Positions 45,336-54,636 of a stretch of 64,000 nt of DNA are shown one piece after another. This DNA is from Clostridiales bacterium (GTDB lineage Bacteria > Bacillota > Clostridia > Oscillospirales > CAG-272): the NCBI GenBank assembly GCA_022791685.1, contig JAAVZO010000001.1:62001-126000 (forward strand), in the 5' to 3' direction. Numbering within the stretch: position 1 is the stretch's first letter; every line of letters begins with the position of its first letter. The position numbers and the translations under genes were made by a program. The notes below the pieces were generated by a model that ran no database searches, was not told where the DNA came from, and saw only the letters and a list, made by a program, of their open reading frames with translations.

Positions 45336-47598
45336 TTTCTTCAACCTCTATCTCGCGCTTATAATCGCAGCCCTCATGCTTGCATATCAGTATATTCTTG
45401 CCCTTCTTCTGATATAGCATATCGCCGCACTGTGGGCATTTTTCATTCGTCGGAACGTCCCACGATGAAAATTCGCACTCAGGATAACGCTCACAGCTAT
45501 AGAATACCGAACGGTTCTTGCCCTTCTTTACGACGATCTTTGCACCGCATAACGGACAATTAACGCCGATCTCCTTTGCGATCTGCTTTGTATTTTTGCA
45601 CTCAGGATAACGCGAGCAGGCATAGAAATTACCGTATCGTCCGGTACGCATTACCATCGGGCTGCCGCACTTCTCACATACCATGTCGGTCTCGACGACC
45701 TTTTCCTCAACTACAGTGCCATCTTTAGCTAATGGCTTTGTATTCTTACAAATTGGGTAATTCGGGCAAGCGGCAAATTTGCCATATCTTCCGTTTTTGA
45801 TAACCATTTTCGCGCCGCATTTTTCGCAGACAATATCGGTCTCCTCAACCGGAAGCTCATACACACCCTTTTCGACGGTATTCTCCGCAGTTTCGAGTGT
45901 TTTTGCAAAATCGTCGTAGAAGCTATGCAGAACACCAGACATAGTATTAACACCATTTGCGATTTCGTCGAGGTCAGTCTCCATGTCGGCGGTAAACTCG
46001 TAGTCTACGATCTTCGAGAAATTCTCCACCATCAGCTTAGTCGTCAGCTCGCCAAGCTCGGTAGGCTTCAGTGATTTTCCCTCACGAACTACATAGCCGC
46101 GCGCGATGATAGTGGTAATAATCGTAGCAAAAGTACTCGGACGACCGATTCCACGCTCTTCAAGGAACTTGACAAGCGACGCTTCATTGTAACGTGGGGG
46201 CGGCTCGGTGAAATGCTTCTGTGGGTTGGTATTGTCGTGCTTTAATATATCGCCCTGTTCGATCTTCGGCAGCTTCAGGCTCTTTTCTGGAGTATCAGTA
46301 TCAGCGCTGTTTGGCGCGGTGTATTCCTCGGTTTCCTCATAAAGCGCCATGTAACCTTGGAATTTGACCGTGTATCCGCTTGAACGGAATATATATCCGC
46401 CAGCTTCGATATCAGCTGTTACGGTATCAAGCTCTGCGGAAGCCATCTGGCTCGCCATAAAGCGATCCCAAATGAGCTTATACAGCTTATATTGGTCAGT
46501 AGTAAGCAGCTTCTTGATTTTATCCGGCTCATTTACAAGGTTCGATGGGCGAATTGCTTCGTGCGCGTCCTGTGCTCCAGCTTTAGTCTTATAAATACGT
46601 CTTTCCTTCGGATAGAACTGTTCGCCATATTTATCGACAATAAACGCCTTAGCCGCGTCAGCCGCTTCATCCGCAATTCGGAGCGAGTCAGTACGCATAT
46701 AGGTTATAAGACCCTGCACACCGCCCATCGAACTTCCAAGATTGATACCTTCGTACAGCTCCTGCGCAACACGCATTATCTTCTGCGACTGGAATCCAAG
46801 CTTTCTCGAGCCCTCTTGCTGAAGAGTTGAGGTTGTAAACGGAGGTGCAGGATTCTTCATGCGTATCGCCTTTTTGACCGAACGAACGCTGAACTCTTTG
46901 CCATCGACTGCATTCACGACTTTCATAGCTTCTTCTTCATTGTGAAGCTCAAGCTTTCCATTTAAGTCGCCGTGAAATTTTGCTTTGATCTTGCCGTGGT
47001 TTTTGTTCTCGAGCATCACATCAATAGTCCAGTATTCCTCTGGATTAAACGCGCGTATCTCATTTTCGCGCTCGACTATAATGCGCGTTGCGACCGACTG
47101 CACGCGTCCTGCCGAAAGTCCGCTCTTTATCGTCTTCCAAAGGAATGGGCTAAGCTTGTATCCGACGATACGGTCGAGCAGACGGCGAGCCTGCTGCGAA
47201 TTGACAAGCCCCATGTCGATATCGCGCGGCGTTTTTATGCCAGCTTTTACGGCTTTTTTTGTGATTTCATTAAAGGTCACACGCCGGATCTTTTCTTCCG
47301 GTATATCAAGAGCTATCGAAAGATGCCATGCTATAGCCTCACCCTCACGGTCCGGGTCGGTCGCGAGATAAACTTTATCGGCGTTCTTAGCTTCTTTTTT
47401 TAATTCCTTGATAAGCGGACCTTTTCCGCGAATATTTATATATTTAGCCTTGAAATCATCCTCTATATCAATTCCGAGTGTGCTCTTAGGCAGGTCACGG
47501 ACGTGTCCGGCTGAGGCAACGACTTTGTAGCCAGAGCCAAGATAACCCTTAACGGTTACTGCTTTTGGAGGCGACTCCATTATTACGAGGTTTGACAT
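45313..47598 (-). CDS. topA: DNA topoisomerase I
   Basis: A 761-residue type IA topoisomerase that relaxes negative supercoils. The Toprim domain has [16 protein letters not shown] (about 6-21) and [14 protein letters not shown] (about 80-93). The active tyrosine lies in [13 protein letters not shown] near residue 300. The C-terminus has four zinc-ribbon repeats (from about residue 588): CEKCGAKM with [15 protein letters not shown] with [15 protein letters not shown] with CERYPEC, and CPQCGDML with a CKHEGC end. ATG at 47598 is 24 bases after dprA and overlaps trmFO at its end. Confidence 0.98.
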   Translation of the reverse strand: MSNLVIMESPPKAVTVKGYLGSGYKVVASAGHVRDLPKSTLGIDIEDDFKAKYINIRGKGPLIKELKKEAKNADKVYLATDPDREGEAIAWHLSIALDIPEEKIRRVTFNEITKKAVKAGIKTPRDIDMGLVNSQQARRLLDRIVGYKLSPFLWKTIKSGLSAGRVQSVATRIIVERENEIRAFNPEEYWTIDVMLENKNHGKIKAKFHGDLNGKLELHNEEEAMKVVNAVDGKEFSVRSVKKAIRMKNPAPPFTTSTLQQEGSRKLGFQSQKIMRVAQELYEGINLGSSMGGVQGLITYMRTDSLRIADEAADAAKAFIVDKYGEQFYPKERRIYKTKAGAQDAHEAIRPSNLVNEPDKIKKLLTTDQYKLYKLIWDRFMASQMASAELDTVTADIEAGGYIFRSSGYTVKFQGYMALYEETEEYTAPNSADTDTPEKSLKLPKIEQGDILKHDNTNPQKHFTEPPPRYNEASLVKFLEERGIGRPSTFATIITTIIARGYVVREGKSLKPTELGELTTKLMVENFSKIVDYEFTADMETDLDEIANGVNTMSGVLHSFYDDFAKTLETAENTVEKGVYELPVEETDIVCEKCGAKMVIKNGRYGKFAACPNYPICKNTKPLAKDGTVVEEKVVETDMVCEKCGSPMVMRTGRYGNFYACSRYPECKNTKQIAKEIGVNCPLCGAKIVVKKGKNRSVFYSCERYPECEFSSWDVPTNEKCPQCGDMLYQKKGKNILICKHEGCDYKREIEVEENEQDSEN

Positions 47599-47622
47599 CG
47601 GTTAATAATTCTCCTTATAGTG

Positions 47623-49071
47623 TTAAACAATTTTCTTATATATCCCGCCAGGAAGCATTTCTATGGCGGAATGCAGCTCTAACATAGTAAGTGACGAAAG
47701 TACATCACCTGTAGAAATACCAGTCTGTACAATTTTATCAGGTGCAATAGCTTCATCGTCCGGGATCGCATCAAATACACGCTTCTGTACTTCACTAAGC
47801 TTGGAATATATAAACTCACGTGAATTAACAATTTCAGACAGAGTATCATCATTTGACGTTTCAGCTTCAGCTATCTTTACATTAGTTGTTGGCTTTTTAG
47901 TTACCTGCTTAGCGTTTTTTTCGTCATCATTCTTATTCTCTGTACGAGCCACACTTGCATTATTTGGCGGGTTATCAGGATTTTTGATAGACTCTCCCGA
48001 CCTATAGTCGGTCAAATTACTATCATTCTTTTTGTATCCAAAATGAGGTATACCATTCGTTGTAATGCTATTGATCTTGATATTTTTATGATTTGCTTCA
48101 GCACGTTCAAAAGACTGGGAAAGATTTCTTGACCTTGCGATCTCATTGAAATGCAGGAACTGGTCACTGTTGAAAACACGTTCATCGCGCTTCAATCCCC
48201 TTTTCAGAGCAAAATCATCAACTATATCCTCAGCACAAGTACAAATAGAAGCTCCGTCACGTATCAGCTGATTTACTCCCTTGCTGCCCGGAACATCAAT
48301 ATTTCCCGGTATCGCGTAGACATTTCGTCCTTGCTCACGAGCGTGACGAGCTGTGATCAGCGCACCTGAACGTTCACCCGCCTCAGTTACTACAAGCGCG
48401 TCCGAAAGTCCGCTAATTATGCGATTTCTGATTGGAAAGGTTGATTTAGTCGGAGTGGCAGTCGGCAGATATTCGCTGATGACCATGCCATTTTCAGCGA
48501 TACGATTGATCAATTCCTTGTTATCATATGGATAAGGCACGTCAACACCTGAGCCGAGTACAGCGATAGTTTCGCCCTCAAAGTACAACGCCGTATGATT
48601 TGCAACAGCGTCAGCTCCATAAGCGGCTCCGCTGACTATAACTGCATGATAACCGCACAAATTGCGTACAAGGTCGAATGTCGCCTGCTTGCCGTAGTTT
48701 GTCATGGTACGCGTGCCAATGACACCAACACAGAATTTTTCATTTAAATGCTCTATCTTACCGCGAGTATACAATACAAGCGGGCGATTATAGAGCGGAT
48801 ACAGCCGGTGCGGATAATCCTCGGATGCGCAGGTGATGATGTGTATATTGTTGTTAAAGCAATAATTCATGACATTCGACGCTTTGTCGAGATCACGATC
48901 ATTAAGCTTTTTAATAAAGCTGTTATCGCATTTATTTGACACGAGCAGCTCATCATATGTCGCCTCGTAAATCGCTTTCGCGCTTCCGAAATGGCTGAGC
49001 AATTTTATGCCCTCCGCACTTCCGGCACCGCATTTCATCGCGAGCCATATCCAATATATAGTGTCCTCCAT
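47623..49071 (-). CDS. dprA: DNA-processing protein DprA (Smf)
   Basis: A 482-residue DprA that loads RecA on incoming single-stranded DNA in transformation. The Rossmann core lies at about 95-300: VGVIGTRTMTNYGKQAT, IVSGAAYGADAVANHTAL, TIAVLGSGVDVPYPYDN, FPIRNRIISGLSDALVV and SGALITARHAREQGRNVYAI. A winged-helix-like end (LSEVQKRVFDAIPDDEAI onward) follows. Between them is a linker of about 110 residues rich in Asn, Lys, Ser and Asp, which makes the protein well over 100 residues longer than usual. ATG 49071 has GGAGG 12 bases upstream, a little far; an upstream TTG is the alternative. It is the first gene of the long run. Confidence 0.93.
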   Translation of the reverse strand: MEDTIYWIWLAMKCGAGSAEGIKLLSHFGSAKAIYEATYDELLVSNKCDNSFIKKLNDRDLDKASNVMNYCFNNNIHIITCASEDYPHRLYPLYNRPLVLYTRGKIEHLNEKFCVGVIGTRTMTNYGKQATFDLVRNLCGYHAVIVSGAAYGADAVANHTALYFEGETIAVLGSGVDVPYPYDNKELINRIAENGMVISEYLPTATPTKSTFPIRNRIISGLSDALVVTEAGERSGALITARHAREQGRNVYAIPGNIDVPGSKGVNQLIRDGASICTCAEDIVDDFALKRGLKRDERVFNSDQFLHFNEIARSRNLSQSFERAEANHKNIKINSITTNGIPHFGYKKNDSNLTDYRSGESIKNPDNPPNNASVARTENKNDDEKNAKQVTKKPTTNVKIAEAETSNDDTLSEIVNSREFIYSKLSEVQKRVFDAIPDDEAIAPDKIVQTGISTGDVLSSLTMLELHSAIEMLPGGIYKKIV

Positions 49072-49132
49072 AAAAGCAGGCAACCTCCAGTCAAAAGCTT
49101 CGATCAATAATAAAATATGAGTCTTACAGAAT

Positions 49133-49161
49133 AGTATACCGCGTCAGCGCGGAAATTTCAA
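49133..49161 (-). promoter_or_regulatory. Main promoter of the dprA-to-leuS gene run
   Basis: TTGAAA (49156-49161), 17 bases, TATACT (49133-49138) on the minus strand; the spacer contains CGCGCTGACGCG, a short symmetric GC-rich stretch. This is the only good promoter I find for the fifteen following genes. Confidence 0.7.
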
Positions 49162-49242
49162 GTCTTTTAAACGTGCATTTGTTAAATTTTATTTTAAATA
49201 TTGTAATTTAATTGATCATGCAGATAAAAGTTAAAATCGAAT

Positions 49243-49300
49243 CGTCCTCGAATAGATGATTCGATTCGAATGGGCGATTCGATTCGAACAGGCGATCCGA
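49243..49300. repeat. Short tandem repeat, 18-base unit
   Basis: Two near-identical 18-base units beginning GATTCGATTCGAA (at about 49259 and 49277) and a partial third. The GATTCGATTCGAA core is also inverted relative to AATCGAATCG at 49236-49245. It lies between rqcH and dprA. It is too short and too few for a CRISPR array. Confidence 0.6.
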
Positions 49301-49312
49301 TTTTTGATTTTC

Positions 49313-51061
49313 TTAAACCTTCAGCGACATGACAAGCTTTTCGTCAGGCGTAACATATGCCGTATAGTTGGTCGTGTAAATTACAAATCCGGGTTTAGCT
49401 CCGCCCGGCTTGCGGACGTTTTTGATCAGAGTATAATCCACCGCCACATTAACGCCCTCAGAAGCTTTCGAATAATACGCGGCTATATTAGCAGCTTCGG
49501 TAAAATCGCGCTCGCTCGGTTCTTCACCGTTGCACATCAGCACGCAATGAGAACCGGGTTGATTTTTGACATGGAACCAATAGTCGAGTTTTGAAGCTGC
49601 CTTTGTAGTAATGTAGTCATTCTGATGATTGTTCTTACCACAGAGTACTTTCCATCCACCGCTCGTCCGGAATTCCATCAGCTTTGGTGCGGAAAGCTTC
49701 TTAACCGAATAATTCTTCATTCTTGACGCATACCCTGAACGATAAAGCTCGTCTCGTATCTCAAGAATATCACTTTCGCTCTCAGCATGAGTCAGAGAAT
49801 CAAATACTGTATAAATGTACTCAAGCTCTGCCTCAGCAAGCTTGATCTGCTTTGCAAGCTCGACCTCGGCAGTCTTTGCCTTGCTGTATTTTTTATAATA
49901 TTTCTGCGCATTTTGCTGCGGAGGCAAACGCTTGTCAAGCGCTATTTTTATCTTTGCGCAATCCTCGCTGTAGTAATTCTCAAGCTCCGCCGATTCCATC
50001 CCTCTCGATAGCTGCCAGATATTAGCAGTTATGAGGTCACCCCAAAGCTTGTATTTTTCCTTATCAGCCGTAGCAGCCAGATCCTGCTTTTGCAGCTCGA
50101 TCTTCTTTCTCAGACGTGTCTCAGCGTTAGTAAGCAGCCTGAAAATATCAGATGTGCGCTGTTTTATCCGCTCGGCGCGGTCACGCTTTCCGAAGTATTC
50201 GTCGAGCAGCTCGCCAAAGCTATTTTTGCGAGTGACTATATATTTATCTCCATATTCGAGCGGCTCAAAATATGAGTACTCTATCGGCTTTCCATTTTGC
50301 TCGCAGACTATCCATGCTTCATAGCTGCGTGTTTTAATGCAGTCCACAACCGCCTTGAAGCCCTCCCAGAGCTTTTCCGGCTTGCAAGACGATATCAGTG
50401 CATCGCAGCTTCCCGCTCCTCTATAAGCCATCTCGCGCGCCGTGAGTGCTGATAAACCATAGAATCGTGATGACATAAATTTATCCGCTGGCATATCGTC
50501 AGCTTCAGAAAGTGCATGCATAAATCCCTCTCGGTCGGTATCGAGAGGTGAGAGCTTGCGCTGAACCGGCGGAAGCTCATACGGGAATCCCGGAAGTATT
50601 TGACGAACCGCACTCGATGCAAGGTCAATGAGCTTCAATGCGCTGATGACCTTCTTTTCAGAGTTCAGCAGAATAATATTACTATACTTGCCCATAGTTT
50701 CAGTGACAAGATACTTCATTGTGCGGAATCCCATCTCGTCAAAGCAATCGAAGCCAAATTCAACTGCTCGCTCAAATCCAAGCTGTATCACCGATACTAC
50801 ACGTGCACCTGTCAAGTGCTTGCGCAGCAGCATACAAAACATCGGTGCAGTAAGTGGATTTTCCTTTACATCATTCGTAAGGTTGAATCGAGGATTGTTT
50901 GTACCCGACGACAGAACCAAACGAAGGTTGCTTCTTCCTACGTGAAGCAGCAATACTATTTCGTCCCGCTCAGGTTGGTTTACCTTCTCAACACGAGCGT
51001 CTATTATCTTTTCATTTAATTCATTTACAATGGCGGAAACCATTCCGGCATCAAATGCCAT
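49313..51061 (-). CDS. rqcH: RqcH (NFACT / fibronectin-binding-like) ribosome quality-control factor
   Basis: A 582-residue NFACT protein. NFACT-N lies at about 1-220 (AFDAGMVSAIVNELNEKI), helical arms at about 270-430 and NFACT-R at about 455-580 (DYWFHVKNQPGSHCVLM, AAYYSKASEGVNVAVDYT, VRKPGGAKPGFVIYT). RqcH binds stalled 50S-peptidyl-tRNA and adds alanine tails that mark the chain for decay. The key Asp97-Arg98 pair of the Bacillus protein reads Glu97-Arg98 here (GFERAVEF). The gene lies 39 bases after the acetyltransferase gene and has GAAAGG before its ATG, so it is probably co-transcribed. Confidence 0.93.
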   Translation of the reverse strand: MAFDAGMVSAIVNELNEKIIDARVEKVNQPERDEIVLLLHVGRSNLRLVLSSGTNNPRFNLTNDVKENPLTAPMFCMLLRKHLTGARVVSVIQLGFERAVEFGFDCFDEMGFRTMKYLVTETMGKYSNIILLNSEKKVISALKLIDLASSAVRQILPGFPYELPPVQRKLSPLDTDREGFMHALSEADDMPADKFMSSRFYGLSALTAREMAYRGAGSCDALISSCKPEKLWEGFKAVVDCIKTRSYEAWIVCEQNGKPIEYSYFEPLEYGDKYIVTRKNSFGELLDEYFGKRDRAERIKQRTSDIFRLLTNAETRLRKKIELQKQDLAATADKEKYKLWGDLITANIWQLSRGMESAELENYYSEDCAKIKIALDKRLPPQQNAQKYYKKYSKAKTAEVELAKQIKLAEAELEYIYTVFDSLTHAESESDILEIRDELYRSGYASRMKNYSVKKLSAPKLMEFRTSGGWKVLCGKNNHQNDYITTKAASKLDYWFHVKNQPGSHCVLMCNGEEPSERDFTEAANIAAYYSKASEGVNVAVDYTLIKNVRKPGGAKPGFVIYTTNYTAYVTPDEKLVMSLKV

Positions 51062-51100
51062 ATTATATATTCAAACCTTTCAATAGTTACGTTATATTAG

Positions 51101-51811
51101 TTAATTACAATCACTCTGTTTGCGTCCGACTACACAGAAATTGCGTGCGAACAGCTCGCCGCCGAGACGCTTGACCAATGCAATAGAGGCGGCATTTCTC
51201 GACTCGCATTCATACAGTACCTTGATACCATGGTCAGTAAGTCCACAGGCCAGCGCAGCAACTGACGAAAGCCCATAACCCTTGCCGCGGTATTCCTCAG
51301 CTGTTTCTACACCTATTTCGATCTCACGTATATCCGAATTTGAGTCCACTAACGCGCATGAGTAATTCGTACATGCTGCCGATACGATCTTATTGTCAAT
51401 TATCGTAGCACAGCATATATAGCCATGCTGTACAAGCAGGTCAATATCATATTCAGTGAGATTTTCAAGCTCACCGACAGAATATATACGGCGTGTCGTA
51501 TTAAGAATGAGACTCCGGTCGGGATCAGTTATACGATAGTTAAGAAAATAGTCATCAGCTTCTTCACAAAGTGAAAATCCATTGGATGATAGAAAAGGCT
51601 CAAAATGCTCCCTTGCCCAGCTGATAGCTTCGTTTGTAAATGTTTTCTCGCAGCTGTCAAACAGGCGAAGAAACTCCTCTGCTATTTTAAGTCCGGACGG
51701 AAACACATTTACCTCCGGCTCGTTGTCTCTATATGTGATCGAAAATGGTATCGCAATGTCAAACTCTCCACTAACTGCGAGCTTCTCAGCCCCATCATCC
51801 TGATATATCAT
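51101..51811 (-). CDS. GNAT-family acetyltransferase
   Basis: A 236-residue protein with a GNAT domain in its C-terminal half. The acetyl-CoA loop is EEYRGKGYGLSSVAALACGL (about 171-190), after IREIEIGVETA. The end ECESRNAASIALVKRLGGEL is a typical C-terminal GNAT strand-helix. The N-terminal 110 residues are a second, less clear domain, as in GNAT_acetyltran-type proteins. The substrate is unknown. ATG at 51811 has GGAG 9 bases upstream. It lies between the exported-protein gene and rqcH on one strand. Confidence 0.8.
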   Translation of the reverse strand: MIYQDDGAEKLAVSGEFDIAIPFSITYRDNEPEVNVFPSGLKIAEEFLRLFDSCEKTFTNEAISWAREHFEPFLSSNGFSLCEEADDYFLNYRITDPDRSLILNTTRRIYSVGELENLTEYDIDLLVQHGYICCATIIDNKIVSAACTNYSCALVDSNSDIREIEIGVETAEEYRGKGYGLSSVAALACGLTDHGIKVLYECESRNAASIALVKRLGGELFARNFCVVGRKQSDCN

Positions 51812-51869
51812 TGTTATAACTCCATTTTTATTTTCTTGCTCTATTTGATCAGAGCAGTAATTTTATTGT

Positions 51870-52649
51870 TCAGCTTTCGTCTTCTTCCTCTATACGCGAT
51901 ATGATAAAATAGAATTCCGGCTGATTTATTCCAGTAAACTCAGGATAACCGAAATTTCCGGATACCGAATTTAGATATGAAGTATACCAGCTGAGCTTTT
52001 CAAGTGTTCCAAAGCGAATTGCTTCTGTATCAATATTGAATAGCTTATCACATATTTCATTGTCGGGATAAATGCAGCTTACATCAAGCACTCCCTCAAT
52101 TGCTTCTGAGCGATCATAAATGCGTTCCGATATCACAAACTCACCTGCACCTGACACATCGTCTCCCGCGATATAGCCGACTCTCCTCTGAGGAGGCAAG
52201 GTCTGATTATATGTATATATATCACGGATAAACATTTGCTTATACACATCCAACCCACTGCTGTATAAAAACGATATATCACCCGATAGCAGGTATTCGT
52301 TGACAGCATCAGTATCTCCTCCTGAAAAACGGATAACCGCGATATCAGTATTCTGCTTGACAAATTTAAGAAAATCGAGCACTGCCGCATAGCTCTCCGT
52401 ATAGCTGCCGTCGATAAATATCCGATAGCTGTTGACTTCAGGAATATAGCTTCGGACACTATAATATTCAAGATAAGCCGTATCTGAGGTGTCAACATCG
52501 ACTGTATTCAACCTGACTCCAAGCTTGAAAGCGCTCACTGCACCGATCTCACTGCACAAGCATACAGATATTCCAACGCAGAGCGTCGATATAATAATAA
52601 AAATCAACGCTCTGCGCAATATTTTAATATTACTGCGGACGAATTGCAT
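51870..52649 (-). CDS. Unknown exported or membrane-anchored protein
   Basis: A 259-residue protein I do not recognise. After a basic start (QFVRSNIKILRR) one hydrophobic stretch (about 13-33, ALIFIIISTLCVGISVCLC) makes a signal or anchor. The outer part has alternating strand/helix character (YRIFIDGSYTESYAAVLDFL, DIAVIRFSGGDTDAVNEYL, RRVGYIAGDDVSGAGEFVIS) and suggests an alpha/beta fold, perhaps a Rossmann or ChaN-like domain. No motif confirms this. ATG 52649 follows GGAGG by 6 bases. It has its own promoter and may lead the operon into the GNAT and rqcH genes. Confidence 0.7.
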   Translation of the reverse strand: MQFVRSNIKILRRALIFIIISTLCVGISVCLCSEIGAVSAFKLGVRLNTVDVDTSDTAYLEYYSVRSYIPEVNSYRIFIDGSYTESYAAVLDFLKFVKQNTDIAVIRFSGGDTDAVNEYLLSGDISFLYSSGLDVYKQMFIRDIYTYNQTLPPQRRVGYIAGDDVSGAGEFVISERIYDRSEAIEGVLDVSCIYPDNEICDKLFNIDTEAIRFGTLEKLSWYTSYLNSVSGNFGYPEFTGINQPEFYFIISRIEEEDES

Positions 52650-52696
52650 CTTAAGCCTCCACAAATAAAATTATAGTATCGAACACGTCTAATATA

Positions 52697-52725
52697 ATTT
52701 TATCCTACTTCGGTTAATTTGTCAA
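52697..52725 (-). promoter_or_regulatory. Sigma-A promoter of the 51870-52649 gene
   Basis: TTGACA (52720-52725), 17 bases, TAAAAT (52697-52702) on the minus strand, about 50 bases ahead of the ATG. Confidence 0.8.
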
Positions 52726-52780
52726 TGTTTTTTTGAATATTTGTATTGAATATATCAATTCGACCGTATTTTTTCGAGTA

Positions 52781-53584
52781 TTACAAGCAAATATCGTAGA
52801 AATGTGTGATATTTATATCCTCGGGAATATTTTGTCCGTGAGTTCCGCGACCATTTTCATTAGTATGAACACCATGATCTGTCGCATATCCGATCAGCGT
52901 CGTGTGGTCATGTGTCGACGCAACAGCCTTTGCAGCTGAGTAAATGCGCTCAAACGCCTTGGTGTGATTGTGCAGCTGCTCCATTGCAGGCTCAGATTCA
53001 GGATATGTAGCGTGCATTACCGAATCGTACATACCATTGTAAATAACAATGAAGTCGTATTTATCCTCCTTGATAAGCTCCAAACCTTTTTCGACGACCT
53101 TATCGTCAGCGTCAGCTCCGGCAGGAATTATGAAATAATCCATATCCCGTTCGAGGAAGATGTTCGCTACCGAGCAGCCCTCAGAGGCAACTATTACCGG
53201 CTTCTTTCCAGCACGGATGAGTGCATCGAAAATCGTATCGATAGTCAGCACAGGCTTCTCATACTTGCAAATACCATGTACCTCAGGATATGCGCCGGTA
53301 TACATCGTCGCAAAGCAGACCGGAGTGACCGATGGCATTACTGTCGACATCGGATATTCAAGTGCGCAGCGGCTGGAAACCTTCTCGAAAATTTCGGGAT
53401 ATTTCTTGTACAGCCACTGTGCCTGAGCGTCCGGATTATACATGACCACTCTATCACATGTGCTGTCGCCGCAAAGACGTTTAAGCTTTCCAGCAGACTT
53501 TTCTGCCGCTTTCGGTGCTTCGATTCCCATACAGTCGCATATATCAGCGCATAGCGCAGTAAGCGAGATCTTATTGAATTCCAT
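52781..53584 (-). CDS. Alkaline-phosphatase-superfamily phosphodiesterase/nucleotide pyrophosphatase
   Basis: A 267-residue cytoplasmic-type protein of the type I phosphodiesterase group. MYNPDAQA near residue 50 supplies the first metal Asp. PSVTPVCFATMYTGAYPEVH (about 83-102) is the nucleophile region, with Thr or Ser before the TG-x-YP-x-x-H-G signature. VIYNGMYDSVMHATYPES has the second Asp/His pair. ATDHGVHTNENGRGTHG (about 234-250) gives the last metal ligands. At this size it is compact, lacking the insertions of larger family members. The substrate is unknown. AAAGGGGG precedes the ATG. It follows the GH43-like gene by 49 bases, so the two probably share one transcript. Confidence 0.82.
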   Translation of the reverse strand: MEFNKISLTALCADICDCMGIEAPKAAEKSAGKLKRLCGDSTCDRVVMYNPDAQAQWLYKKYPEIFEKVSSRCALEYPMSTVMPSVTPVCFATMYTGAYPEVHGICKYEKPVLTIDTIFDALIRAGKKPVIVASEGCSVANIFLERDMDYFIIPAGADADDKVVEKGLELIKEDKYDFIVIYNGMYDSVMHATYPESEPAMEQLHNHTKAFERIYSAAKAVASTHDHTTLIGYATDHGVHTNENGRGTHGQNIPEDINITHFYDICL

Positions 53585-53633
53585 GTTTATTTCCCCCTTT
53601 GGATATAAGATTATTTGTATTTTTATTATCTAT

Positions 53634-54557
53634 TCATAAGGCTGCGTTTTCATCGTACTCGATGAAGGGCGCGCCATCAGAATCAAATTTTATGTCGAGC
53701 ACAATATAAGTAGAATCGTTATAGTGCTCACTTCCACCCCAGCGGTCGCCAAAATAGATATATTTGCCGTCGCGAGGAAGCACGAACGCAGGCTGCGAGC
53801 GGAATGTCGTTTCGTCACCGAAATTCTGAAGCAGCTCCCATTCGCCGTCAATAGAATCAGCACACGACCATTTGCCTTGATTCGGTGCCCATCCAGTACA
53901 GTGTGAGGAAAGCATATAATACTTTCCGTCCTTTTTGAACAACGCTGGAGCTTCGCGGTATTCTCCCTGCCAGAGTACATTCACAAGCTTGTCGGTGTTC
54001 ATGAAGTCCTTCGTAAGCCGCCAGATATGCAGGTCGGCGTTATCTCTCGACGCAGCGATGAAATACGCGCGTCCATCGTCGTCAAGAAAGAGCGTGCAGT
54101 CACGAGCCATACTGCCAAACGGATTGAAGCTGCCGTGATATGTGAAGTCACGGTCAGGATAATCGCTTGTTGCGATAGCACAGCGTGCGTCAAGGTAATT
54201 CTGCCCGTTCTCGTAGTGGACCCACAGCACGAATTTTTTCGTATACTCACAGTATAACACCTTAGGGCGCTCCAAGTTCACCTTTTGTATACTTCCATCC
54301 TCATTCTGAGTGAACAGCTTGCGGTCTGTATGGACGCGTATCTTTTCAACTGGTGTATCAGTTGTAATAATATTTCCGCGGAATTCGAAAGTTTTTAAGT
54401 CCTTCGAACGATAGCAAGCGACATAATTATTGTCGTTGCGATTTTCGCCATACCAATAATACCAGCCCTCATGATAAAGCATATGTCCGCCGTGCGCATG
54501 AATGACATTTCCGTCGGTATCATACCATTTTTCGCCGTTTTTTAATGTTGTTTCCAT
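53634..54557 (-). CDS. GH43-like glycoside hydrolase (five-bladed propeller)
   Basis: A 307-residue protein without a signal peptide. Repeating blade sequences such as GWYYWYGENRN (about 30), WVHYENGQNYLDARCAIATS (about 110), DCTLFLDDDGRAYFIAASRD (about 150), EAPALFKKDGKYYMLSSHCT (about 200) and KYIYFGDRWGG (about 270) indicate the GH43/GH32 propeller, close to the galactan-active branch. Acidic residues in these blades would be the catalytic set. It could trim internalised oligosaccharide; the exact sugar is unknown. ATG 54557 follows GGAGG. It leads a two-gene operon with the phosphodiesterase. Confidence 0.82.
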   Translation of the reverse strand: METTLKNGEKWYDTDGNVIHAHGGHMLYHEGWYYWYGENRNDNNYVACYRSKDLKTFEFRGNIITTDTPVEKIRVHTDRKLFTQNEDGSIQKVNLERPKVLYCEYTKKFVLWVHYENGQNYLDARCAIATSDYPDRDFTYHGSFNPFGSMARDCTLFLDDDGRAYFIAASRDNADLHIWRLTKDFMNTDKLVNVLWQGEYREAPALFKKDGKYYMLSSHCTGWAPNQGKWSCADSIDGEWELLQNFGDETTFRSQPAFVLPRDGKYIYFGDRWGGSEHYNDSTYIVLDIKFDSDGAPFIEYDENAAL

Positions 54558-54592
54558 ATAATTCCTCCGATACAATATTCTATATTAGTTAT

Positions 54593-54621
54593 ATTATATC
54601 ACACAGATTAGAGTTTGGCAA
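54593..54621 (-). promoter_or_regulatory. Sigma-A promoter of the GH43-phosphodiesterase operon
   Basis: TTGCCA (54616-54621), 17 bases, TATAAT (54593-54598) on the minus strand. Confidence 0.82.
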
Positions 54622-54636
54622 CAGAAAAAGGCAAAT

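Noticed and set aside
49243-49300. CRISPR-like repeats
   Set aside because: Only two and a half copies of an 18-base unit, with no spacers and no cas genes nearby.
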